Below, one piece after another: positions 54,118 through 62,278 of a stretch of 64,000 nt of DNA. The notes beneath the pieces were generated by a model. That model did not search any database, was not told where the DNA came from, and saw only the letters and a list, made by a program, of their open reading frames with translations. The position numbers were made by a program, and so were the translations under genes. The number at the start of each line of letters is the position of its first letter. Within the stretch, counting starts at the first letter, position 1. The stretch is taken from assembly GCA_002421005.1 (NCBI GenBank), contig DIJC01000026.1, forward strand, positions 211,174-275,173. The letters are read 5' to 3'. This DNA comes from Enterobacteriaceae bacterium UBA5654. GTDB taxonomy: Bacteria > Pseudomonadota > Gammaproteobacteria > Enterobacterales > Enterobacteriaceae.

Positions 54118-57100
54118 TTATTCAAACGGGGGCGGAGCCAGCACTTCACGGTTGCCATTATGCCCCTGTTCGCTAACGATGCCCTGCGCTTCCATCTGTT
54201 CGATGATACGCGCCGCGCGGTTATAGCCGATGCGGAACTGACGCTGCACGCCGGAAATGGACGCCTTGCGTTTTTCCGTCACAAAGTTCACCGCCTGATC
54301 GAATAATGGATCCAGCTCTTCCCCGCTATCCAGACCGCCACCGCCACCTTCACTTTCATTGTCAGAAGTAATGCTGTCGATATACTGCGGACGACCGCGC
54401 GCTTTCCAGTCCTGCACCACCGCGTGAACTTCTTCATCGCGCACAAATGCCCCGTGAACACGCACCGGGATGGTTGAGTTTGGCGCAGAATAGAGCATAT
54501 CGCCCATTCCCAGCAGGGATTCTGCACCACTCTGGTCAAGGATAGTTCGCGAGTCAATTTTGCTCGATACGGTAAAAGCAATACGCGTCGGGATGTTCGC
54601 CTTGATCAGGCCGGTAATGACGTCGACCGACGGTCGCTGGGTAGCCAGCACCAGGTGGATACCAGCGGCACGCGCTTTCTGCGCCAGACGCGCGATCAGT
54701 TCTTCCACCTTCTTACCGACCGTCATCATCAGATCGGCAAATTCATCGACCAGCACGACGATATACGGCTCTTTTTTCAGTACCGGATGGGTGGCATCCA
54801 TACTGTCACCCGGCTTCCAGTACGGGTCCGGGATCGGGCGGCCCATGCGTGCCGCTTCCGCGATTTTTTCGTTGTAACCTGCGAGGTTACGCACGCCCAG
54901 CGCCGACATCAGCTTGTAACGGCGTTCCATCTCGTTCACGCTCCAGCGCAAAGCGTTGGCCGCGTCTTTCATATCCGTCACAACTTCAGTCAGCAGATGT
55001 GGAATGCCCTCATAGACCGAAAGTTCGAGCATTTTCGGGTCGATCATGATGAATTTCACATCTTCCGGCTGCGCTTTATAAAGCATACTGAGGATCATTG
55101 CGTTAACGCCGACCGACTTACCGGAACCCGTTGTACCCGCAACCAGCAGGTGAGGCATCTTCGACAAATCGGCGACAACCGGATCGCCTGCAATATCTTT
55201 CCCCAGCACCACGGTCAGCGGCGAGGGATTTTCACGGAATTTCGGGCAATCCAGCACTTCACGCAGATAAACCGTCTGACGCTTTTTATTCGGCAGTTCC
55301 AGACCAACGTAAGGTTTGCCAGGGATCACTTCCACCACGCGCACGGCAGCGGTGGACAGTGAACGCGCCAGATCTCGCGACAGGTTGGAAATTCGCGCGG
55401 CTTTCACACCCGGAGCCAGATTCAGCTCAAAACGGGTGATTACCGGACCTGGCGAGTAGTTCACTACGTCCGCTTTGATACGGAAATCGGCCAGACGAGC
55501 TTCCACCAGCCGCGCCATCTGTTCCAGCGCAAAGGTGTCTACCGGCTCAACTTCAGTCGGCGGTCGGGTGAGAAGATCCAGCGACGGCAGCGGCGTGGTG
55601 GGTTTTTGCAGCGGATGGCTGTCACCGTTACGCATCAGCAATGGATGGATCAGGCTTTCCTTCGGCTGCGGTGCCTGCGGCTGATAATTCTGCTGCGGCG
55701 CGGCGGGCTGCTGGACCTGCGGCTGATAACCATTCTGCGGCGTGACTGGCTGCTTCACCGGCGTCTGGAACTGATAATCCTGTTGTGGCGCAGTGGGCTG
55801 TTGTACCTGCGGCTGCGGCTGATAGCCCTGCTGCGGTGCCGCTGGCTGTTGCACCTGCGGCTGCGGCTGATAACCCTGCTGCGGTGCCGCTGGCTGTTGC
55901 ACCTGTGGCTGCGGGCGATAACCCTGCTGCGGCGCCGCTGGCTGTTGCACCTGTGGCTGCGGGCGATAATCCTGCTGCGGTGCCGCTGGCTGTTGCCCAG
56001 GGCGCGGCTCTTCAACAACGCCTGGTGTAAACAGCGGCTCGCTCGGCCCGTCATTTACCAGCGCTTTCGTCGGAGAAAAATCAAAATCGCTTAATGAGAA
56101 TGGATTCGCCCCTGCTGGCTGCTCGCTGGCATAGCGCTGCTGCTGGGCGGCGGCGAACTGGCGGGCCAGCTCTGCTTCGGCTGCATCGTCTTCGTCATCC
56201 TGCGCGGGGGAATCAGCATAGTCTGCGCCATAGCGCTGCTGCTGCGCCTCAGCGAATTGACGCGCCAGCTGCTGCTGTTCGAATTCGTCTGATTCGTCTT
56301 CGTGATGCTGTTCTGCCTGGCGCGCCCGCTCTTCAGCCATACGCTGTGACGGAAGCTTGATACCGTAGGAGGCCAGTTCACGGCGCGTAGGAACACGAAC
56401 GCGATTAGGACGCGGTAGCTGAGGACCAATCCCCTCTTTCACCTGGGTACGAACGCCCCCGGCAGCCAGATTAAAGATCGGCGCGGCGGCGCTGGCGGCA
56501 GCGGTTGCTTTGTGAACGCTGGCGGCAACCGGTGCGACTGCCGGCGTCGGATCGACAGGCGGCGGCTCTACGGCTGGCGGCGGCGTAACCGGCTGCTGCA
56601 CCGGTTCAGGCACGGGCTGATACCAGGCGGCAAGCTGCTCACGCTCGCGAGCGCGCTTCTCTTCAACTTCTTCAAAGTAATACAGGGGTGGACGCCCTGC
56701 CTTTACTTCTTCCTGCGCGATCGGCTGCGGCTCGGACGGTTCTTCGTTATACGGCTGCGTGGACTGAGGCGGCTCGCTGACCGACTGCCCGGCCCACGGC
56801 TGTTGCGCCGGAGTTTCATACGGCTGCGACTGCGCATAGGGATCGTAATGCGATTCTGGATATTGCGCTGCATCGTCAACCGGCTGGCTCCAGGCATCGT
56901 GAGCGGCTGGCGGTTGCGGCTGTTGCCAGGCATCATGTGCAATGTGAGGCTGCGGTTGCTCCCAGGCTTCCTGTGCAGCGTGAGGCTGCGGTTGCTCCCA
57001 GACTTCCTGCGCAGAGTGAGGCTGCGGCTGTTCCCAGGCTTCCTGTGCAGTGCGAGGCTGCGGCTGTTGCCAGACTTCCTGCGCAGCATGAGGCTGTGGC

Positions 57101-58269
57101 TGTTCCCATGGTTGTTGGGCAACCGGGGGCCGGGTCCAGGTTTCCTGGCTGACCTGTGGCTGTGGCACTGCCTGCCAGGCAACGTCAGGCTGACCGATAA
57201 CCGGCTCTGCACCCTGCACCTGCGGCTGTGGAATAACCGGTTCGACCGGAGCAGCCCACGCCTGGGTTGCCATCGTGGCGGCAGCGGCGGCGGCAACCGG
57301 TTCAGTCACCGAATGGCCATTTAATAGCGGATCGTATTCGTCATACTCGTCAGACTGCGTGGCCCGATTACCGGAGAACAACACATCATCAGGATCGGCG
57401 GCTACGCCACGGGCGCTGTAGCTAATCTCATCAGGATCGTCCATCCGTCGGCCGGAAAACAGCGCATCATCGGTTTTTCTGCCAAGCGGATTGGCAAATT
57501 TCTCTGCCACGCGCTTGCGGCGTGCTAATGCGCCGCGCAGGATGCGGGCGCGGCGGGACTCACGCGGCGGCTCCCGGGATTCGTCTTCTTCGTATTCGTC
57601 TTCATCCTCATAGTCGTACTCATCGTCATCTTCTACCCAGGTATCATCACGACGGGTACGGTTGCTGGCGAAGGTAAGGATATTGAGGATTAAACTGCCT
57701 AATTTTTCTGCAATACTGACCCATGACCAGCCGGTAAACAGCGTCAGGCCAGCAGCCCACACGCAAAGCAGCGCGATGGTGCCGCCGCTGCTGTGTAACA
57801 ACGGTTTCAGCGTGGTGCTTAACAGGCTACCGATGACCCCGCCGGAAGCAAAGTACCAGATATCGTCGGCGTTAATTGCCGCCAGCCCGCAGGAGGTGAG
57901 GATCAGAGCCAGCACGCCGATAAGACGCAGCGAGACGGCAAAATAGTCGATGTAGTCTTCATTAGCCCGATGCCGGTATGCAAACCAGCAGCCGCCGATG
58001 ATGATCACCGGAATGGTATAGGCCATGATGCCAAAAATGAAAAACAGAGTGTCGGCAAGCCACGCACCAGGCACGCCGCCCAGGTTATGGATAGGCTCAT
58101 GCCACGCCGTTTGTGACCAGCTGGGATCGGATGGGTTAAAGCTGAGCAACGCAGCCATCAGCCACAGGGCAAAAAGTGCGCAAAGGATCAGCATGGCCTC
58201 CAGAAGTCGGCGGCTGCTGCTTAAACGGGTAATTTTGACGTCTTTGTCTTCAGTGTATTCCTGGCTCAA
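54118..58269 (-). CDS. ftsK: DNA translocase FtsK
   Basis: A septal DNA pump that clears the terminus and activates XerCD–dif during division. It has 1383 residues (E. coli 1329). The start is TTG, as in E. coli. Four N-terminal membrane helices (about 20–190) are followed by a very long Pro/Gln-rich linker with two repeat families. The RecA-like motor has Walker A GTTGSGKS (near residue 1045) and Walker B VVLVDEFADLMM (near 1170). The C-terminal gamma winged helix (about 1319–1383) reads KOPS sites. The extra length lies in the linker. A LexA box lies upstream. Confidence 0.97.
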   Translation of the reverse strand: MSQEYTEDKDVKITRLSSSRRLLEAMLILCALFALWLMAALLSFNPSDPSWSQTAWHEPIHNLGGVPGAWLADTLFFIFGIMAYTIPVIIIGGCWFAYRHRANEDYIDYFAVSLRLIGVLALILTSCGLAAINADDIWYFASGGVIGSLLSTTLKPLLHSSGGTIALLCVWAAGLTLFTGWSWVSIAEKLGSLILNILTFASNRTRRDDTWVEDDDEYDYEDEDEYEEDESREPPRESRRARILRGALARRKRVAEKFANPLGRKTDDALFSGRRMDDPDEISYSARGVAADPDDVLFSGNRATQSDEYDEYDPLLNGHSVTEPVAAAAAATMATQAWAAPVEPVIPQPQVQGAEPVIGQPDVAWQAVPQPQVSQETWTRPPVAQQPWEQPQPHAAQEVWQQPQPRTAQEAWEQPQPHSAQEVWEQPQPHAAQEAWEQPQPHIAHDAWQQPQPPAAHDAWSQPVDDAAQYPESHYDPYAQSQPYETPAQQPWAGQSVSEPPQSTQPYNEEPSEPQPIAQEEVKAGRPPLYYFEEVEEKRAREREQLAAWYQPVPEPVQQPVTPPPAVEPPPVDPTPAVAPVAASVHKATAAASAAAPIFNLAAGGVRTQVKEGIGPQLPRPNRVRVPTRRELASYGIKLPSQRMAEERARQAEQHHEDESDEFEQQQLARQFAEAQQQRYGADYADSPAQDDEDDAAEAELARQFAAAQQQRYASEQPAGANPFSLSDFDFSPTKALVNDGPSEPLFTPGVVEEPRPGQQPAAPQQDYRPQPQVQQPAAPQQGYRPQPQVQQPAAPQQGYQPQPQVQQPAAPQQGYQPQPQVQQPTAPQQDYQFQTPVKQPVTPQNGYQPQVQQPAAPQQNYQPQAPQPKESLIHPLLMRNGDSHPLQKPTTPLPSLDLLTRPPTEVEPVDTFALEQMARLVEARLADFRIKADVVNYSPGPVITRFELNLAPGVKAARISNLSRDLARSLSTAAVRVVEVIPGKPYVGLELPNKKRQTVYLREVLDCPKFRENPSPLTVVLGKDIAGDPVVADLSKMPHLLVAGTTGSGKSVGVNAMILSMLYKAQPEDVKFIMIDPKMLELSVYEGIPHLLTEVVTDMKDAANALRWSVNEMERRYKLMSALGVRNLAGYNEKIAEAARMGRPIPDPYWKPGDSMDATHPVLKKEPYIVVLVDEFADLMMTVGKKVEELIARLAQKARAAGIHLVLATQRPSVDVITGLIKANIPTRIAFTVSSKIDSRTILDQSGAESLLGMGDMLYSAPNSTIPVRVHGAFVRDEEVHAVVQDWKARGRPQYIDSITSDNESEGGGGGLDSGEELDPLFDQAVNFVTEKRKASISGVQRQFRIGYNRAARIIEQMEAQGIVSEQGHNGNREVLAPPPFE
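55690..55990 (-). repeat. FtsK linker repeat family A (16-residue units)
   Basis: About six imperfect copies of a 48-base unit encode the pattern QQPAAPQQGYRPQPQV. The central copies are nearly identical in DNA, and the outer ones degrade. They lie in the flexible linker of FtsK, around residues 760–860. The near-identity suggests recent expansion by slippage or unequal exchange. Confidence 0.85.
56890..57130 (-). repeat. FtsK linker repeat family B (12-residue units)
   Basis: About six to seven copies of a 36-base unit encode variants of EQPQPHAAQEVW. They lie near FtsK residues 380–460 and are distinct from the A repeats. This type does not appear in the E. coli K-12 FtsK sequence as remembered, so it may be lineage-specific. 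Confidence 0.82.
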
Positions 58270-58302
58270 GAAAGGCTCTCCAGGTCCTTGATGCTAAACG
58301 GA

Positions 58303-58332
58303 CAACAGTGCCGGGTCTCCCCGGCACTGTTG
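58303..58332. terminator. Strong hairpin between lrp and ftsK
   Basis: CAACAGTGCCGGG and CCCGGCACTGTTG form a perfect 13-base stem with a TCTC loop. There is no adjacent T-run. It lies about 57 bases past the lrp stop and directly next to the LexA box, and is probably the lrp 3' end structure. Confidence 0.65.
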
Positions 58333-58348
58333 CTGTATGGATTAACAG
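58333..58348 (-). promoter_or_regulatory. LexA box upstream of ftsK
   Basis: CTGTATGGATTAACAG fits the CTGT-N8-ACAG consensus exactly. Read on the coding strand (CTGTTAATCCATACAG) it matches the known E. coli ftsK/dinH LexA site. It lies 64 bases upstream of the ftsK start, so ftsK is predicted to be SOS-inducible. Confidence 0.88.
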
Positions 58349-58388
58349 GAGTGTAATCAAATTCCGCTGATTTTGCACCTGTTCCGTA

Positions 58389-58883
58389 TTAGCGCGTCTT
58401 AATAACCAGACGATTACTCTGTTTCACCTCTTCCATCACCACGTAGGTGCGGGTGTCGTTGACGCCCGGCAGGCGTAACAGGGTTTCGCCCAGTAATTTG
58501 CGATACGCTGACATGTCCGGTACGCGGGTCTTCAACAGGTAGTCGAAATCACCGGAAACCAAATGACACTCTTGAATTTCTTCAAGTTTTTGTACTGCGG
58601 TATTGAATTGCTCAAAAACATCTGGTGCGCCACGATTCAGAGTAATCTCAACAAAGACCAGAAGCGATGCATCCAGATAGTGCGGGTTCAATAGTGCCGT
58701 ATAGCCCTGAATAAAACCCTGTCTTTCCAGACGACGAACGCGCTCAAGGCACGGCGTCGGAGAAAGTCCCACTCGTTTAGAGAGCTCGACGTTGGAAATA
58801 CGCCCGTCTTTCTGCAATTCGTTCAGAATATTGCGATCGATGCGGTCGAGATCTTTGCCTGGGCGCTTTTTGCTATCTACCAT
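58389..58883 (-). CDS. lrp: Leucine-responsive regulatory protein
   Basis: A global regulator of amino-acid metabolism and, in enterics, of pili. The start MVDSKKRPGKDLDRID gives 164 residues and is essentially identical to E. coli Lrp. The helix-turn-helix is RISNVELSKRVGLSPTPCLERVRRL (about 29–53), and the C-terminal RAM domain binds effector. An upstream in-frame extension is ignored. Confidence 0.98.
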   Translation of the reverse strand: MVDSKKRPGKDLDRIDRNILNELQKDGRISNVELSKRVGLSPTPCLERVRRLERQGFIQGYTALLNPHYLDASLLVFVEITLNRGAPDVFEQFNTAVQKLEEIQECHLVSGDFDYLLKTRVPDMSAYRKLLGETLLRLPGVNDTRTYVVMEEVKQSNRLVIKTR

Positions 58884-59432
58884 TATTATTGTCTCTCTGT
58901 ATTCCTTCCCTACTCCTGTCTTGACCCCGTGCACTTCACTGTTCGGGGTCTTCGCCCATCGTTAACGTGCCGCGAGTAATAAAAGCGCGGAACCTAACCC
59001 AGGGTATGCGGTGAGAAGACCGTTGCCGACAGGCAGCCAACGACATCGCGTATGGCGTCTGTCCACACCATGCGTTGATTTCGTTAGCCCGGTTCAAAAC
59101 GACCGTAGCGTGCTGAAAATACCCTCCACACGTAATACGGTTTTTTTTCTTCCTCGAATGTTTTCGCAAATGCACAGGGGATTGTCAAAGCAAAACATCG
59201 TTTTTTAGTACAACATGCCGGATATTCATCATCCACCTGCGGTGATCCTCATGTAATCCTCTTATAACTGGCCGGTTTTCAGTAGAAATAATTATGTTTG
59301 CCACTTACAAACGCGGCAATCCATTGCTCTGTTCTATTGCACATATCGTTAACAAAATTGCTACGCCCTTTTTTTACGCCGCTAAATTCCCTACAATCTC
59401 GCCCAATGTCTGCCAACAATTATGGGGATCTC
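58884..59432. promoter_or_regulatory. Divergent lrp–trxB regulatory region
   Basis: This 549-base gap contains the leaders and promoters of lrp (minus) and trxB (plus). The lrp leader is long in E. coli too and is autoregulated. A TACAAT at 59392–59397 is a plausible trxB −10, but no strong −35 accompanies it. Short open frames here have no family features and are not called. No RNA gene is recognised. Confidence 0.5.
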
Positions 59433-60398
59433 ATGGGCACGGCGAAACACAGTAAGCTGTTAATTCTGGGCTCTGGACCTGCGGGATACACCGCTGCCGT
59501 CTATGCTGCACGCGCAAACCTGCATCCGGTACTGATTACCGGAATGGAAAAAGGCGGTCAGTTGACCACCACGACGGAAGTCGAAAACTGGCCGGGCGAC
59601 CCGAACGATCTGACCGGGCCGCTGCTGATGGAACGTATGCATGAACATGCGACCAAATTCGAAACGGAAATCCTTTTCGATCATATTCACACCGTCGATC
59701 TGCAAAATCGCCCGTTCCGTCTGACCGGCGACAGCGGAGAGTACACTTGTGACGCGCTAATCATCGCTACTGGCGCGTCGGCGCGTTACCTCGGTCTGCC
59801 GTCTGAAGAAGCGTATAAAGGCCGCGGCGTTTCTGCCTGTGCTACCTGTGACGGCTTCTTCTACCGGAATCAGAAGGTCGCGGTGATTGGCGGCGGCAAT
59901 ACCGCCGTTGAAGAAGCGCTTTATCTGGCGAACATCGCCTCTGAAGTGCATCTGATCCACCGTCGCGATAGCTTCCGCGCGGAAAAAATTCTTATCAAAC
60001 GCCTGATGGATAAAGTGGAAAGCGGCAATATCATCCTGCATACCCATCGCACGCTGGAAGAGGTGACCGGCGATCAGATGGGCGTGAGCGGCCTGCGCCT
60101 GCGCGACACGCAGAGCGATAACATCGAGACGCTGGATGTTGCCGGTTTGTTTGTCGCTATTGGTCACAGCCCGAATACCGCTATTTTTGAAGGCCAACTG
60201 GCGCTGGAGAACGGCTACATCAAAGTGCAGTCCGGCATTCATGGCAATGCCACCCAGACCAGCATCCCCGGCGTATTTGCTGCGGGTGACGTGATGGATC
60301 ATATCTATCGTCAGGCGATTACGTCAGCCGGAACAGGCTGTATGGCCGCGCTGGACGCCGAACGTTATCTCGACGGTCTGGCTGAAAATAACAAATAA
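59433..60398 (+). CDS. trxB: Thioredoxin reductase
   Basis: An NADPH-dependent flavoprotein that reduces thioredoxin. The start MGTAKHSKLLILGSGPAG gives 321 residues, as in E. coli; an upstream in-frame extension of 45 codons is unsupported. The FAD-binding GSGPAGYTAAVYAARA and NADPH-binding VIGGGNTAVEEALYL motifs flank the redox-active CATC (about 136–139, ACATCDGFF). It lies upstream of cydDC, as in E. coli. Confidence 0.98.
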   Translation: MGTAKHSKLLILGSGPAGYTAAVYAARANLHPVLITGMEKGGQLTTTTEVENWPGDPNDLTGPLLMERMHEHATKFETEILFDHIHTVDLQNRPFRLTGDSGEYTCDALIIATGASARYLGLPSEEAYKGRGVSACATCDGFFYRNQKVAVIGGGNTAVEEALYLANIASEVHLIHRRDSFRAEKILIKRLMDKVESGNIILHTHRTLEEVTGDQMGVSGLRLRDTQSDNIETLDVAGLFVAIGHSPNTAIFEGQLALENGYIKVQSGIHGNATQTSIPGVFAAGDVMDHIYRQAITSAGTGCMAALDAERYLDGLAENNK

Positions 60399-60426
60399 TC
60401 TTTACAAGACAGTAACAAAGGTAAAT

Positions 60427-60454
60427 AAGGCGACTATAGGTCGCCTTTATTTTT
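60427..60454 (+). terminator. Terminator after trxB
   Basis: AAGGCGAC and GTCGCCTT pair around TATAG, followed by TATTTTT. It separates trxB from cydD, 28 bases past the trxB stop. Confidence 0.8.
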
Positions 60455-60511
60455 GCCCCGTTGTAACATTGCCGTGCCTGAAATCCTGATAATTCACCTG
60501 CTAAGCACGTA

Positions 60512-62278
60512 ATGAATAAAACTCGTCAACAAGAGCTGACCCGCTGGTTAAAACAGCAAAGTGTGATTTCCCGCCGCTGGCTGATGATTTCCCGTCTGCT
60601 GGGACTGGTGAGCGGCCTGTTAATTGTCGCCCAGGCATGGAGCCTGGCGCATATTCTTCAGCATATGATTATGGACAACATCCCACGTGAAGCCCTGCTC
60701 CTGCCATTCATTCTGCTGGTGCTGGTGTTTGTGCTGCGCGCGTGGGTCATCTGGCTGCGTGAGAAAGTGGGGTTCCACGCGGGGCAGCATATTCGCTTCG
60801 CGATACGTCGCCAGGTGCTAGATCGCCTGCAACAGGCGGGTCCGGCGTGGATCCAGGGCAAGCCCGCCGGAAGCTGGGCCACGCTTATCCTCGAACAAAT
60901 CGACGACATGCATGATTACTATGCCCGCTATTTGCCGCAGATGGCGCTGGCGACCTTTGTTCCGCTGCTGATTGTGATCGCCATCTTCCCCTCAAACTGG
61001 GCTGCGGCGCTGATTTTACTCGGCACCGCGCCGCTCATTCCGCTGTTTATGGCGCTGGTGGGCATGGGCGCGGCCGACGCTAACCGACGCAATTTCCAGG
61101 CGCTGGCGCGGCTGAGCGGGCATTTTCTGGATCGCCTGCGCGGGATGGAGACTCTGCGGGTATTTGGTCGCGGTGAAGCTGAAACGGAAAATATCCGCCA
61201 GGCCTCGCAGGATTTTCGTCAGCGCACGATGGATGTTTTACGGCTGGCGTTTCTCTCCTCCGGGGTGCTGGAATTTTTTGCGTCTCTCTCCATTGCGCTG
61301 GTGGCGGTCTATTTCGGCTTTTCCTATCTTGGCGAACTGAATTTTGGTCATTACGGCGCAGGCGTGACGCTGGCCGCCGGTTTTCTGGCGCTGATCCTCG
61401 CCCCGGAATTCTTCCAGCCGCTGCGCGATCTCGGCACCTATTATCATGCCAAAGCGCAGGCGGTCGGGGCTGCCGACAGCCTGAAAACGTTTCTTGAAAC
61501 GCCGCTGGCATATCCGCAACGGGGTGAAAGCCAGTTGAATACCCAGCAACCCGTCGCCATTACCGCTCGCGATGTCATCATCAAGTCGCCGGAAGGAAAA
61601 GTGCTGGCCGGGCCGCTGAATTTCACCCTTGCGGCTGGTCAGCGGGTGGTGCTGGTCGGTCAGAGCGGTTCAGGAAAAAGTTCGCTGCTGAATACGCTTT
61701 CCGGGTTTCTGCCTTATGACGGTTCGCTGTGTATCAATGACGTTGAGCTGCGTGAACTCGATTCCGATAGCTGGCGACAGCATCTGAGCTGGGTCGGGCA
61801 AAATCCGCAGCTTCCGGCGGCGACCCTGCGTGAAAATGTCCTGCTGGCAAATCCTGACGCCAGTGAGGCGCAGTTGCAGTCCGCGCTGGATCGGGCATGG
61901 GTCAGTGAATTTGTCAGCCTGCTCCCGCAGGGACTGGATACGCCGCTGGGCGATCATGCCGGGCGTCTGTCGCAAGGCCAGGCCCAGCGCGTTGCCGTGG
62001 CGCGCGCGCTGCTCAACCCCTGCCAGCTTCTGCTGCTTGATGAGCCTTCCGCCAGCCTTGACGCGCACAGCGAGCAGCGCGTCATGCAGGCGCTGAACGC
62101 GGCTTCGCGTCAGCAATCCACTTTAATGGTGACCCACCAGCTTGAAGATTTGGCCGACTGGGACGCTATCTGGGTGATGCAGGACGGGCTGATCGTCGAA
62201 CAGGGGAGCTGGCGCGAACTGGCTGACGCCAACGGAGCCTTCACCAGCCTGCTGATGCACCGCCAGGAGGACATTTAA
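60512..62278 (+). CDS. cydD: Glutathione/cysteine ABC exporter subunit CydD
   Basis: Half of the CydDC heterodimer, which is needed for cytochrome bd assembly and exports reduced thiols (a heme role has also been proposed). It has 588 residues, as in E. coli. Six membrane helices occupy about 25–310. The nucleotide-binding domain has Walker A GQSGSGKSS (about 384–392), signature LSQGQAQRVAVARAL and Walker B LLLLDEPSASLD. Its stop directly abuts the cydC start. Confidence 0.97.
   Translation: MNKTRQQELTRWLKQQSVISRRWLMISRLLGLVSGLLIVAQAWSLAHILQHMIMDNIPREALLLPFILLVLVFVLRAWVIWLREKVGFHAGQHIRFAIRRQVLDRLQQAGPAWIQGKPAGSWATLILEQIDDMHDYYARYLPQMALATFVPLLIVIAIFPSNWAAALILLGTAPLIPLFMALVGMGAADANRRNFQALARLSGHFLDRLRGMETLRVFGRGEAETENIRQASQDFRQRTMDVLRLAFLSSGVLEFFASLSIALVAVYFGFSYLGELNFGHYGAGVTLAAGFLALILAPEFFQPLRDLGTYYHAKAQAVGAADSLKTFLETPLAYPQRGESQLNTQQPVAITARDVIIKSPEGKVLAGPLNFTLAAGQRVVLVGQSGSGKSSLLNTLSGFLPYDGSLCINDVELRELDSDSWRQHLSWVGQNPQLPAATLRENVLLANPDASEAQLQSALDRAWVSEFVSLLPQGLDTPLGDHAGRLSQGQAQRVAVARALLNPCQLLLLDEPSASLDAHSEQRVMQALNAASRQQSTLMVTHQLEDLADWDAIWVMQDGLIVEQGSWRELADANGAFTSLLMHRQEDI

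Noticed and set aside
55690..57130. Regularly spaced repeats that might suggest a CRISPR array
   Set aside because: The units are in frame within ftsK, have no unique spacers, and encode Pro/Gln-rich linker peptides.
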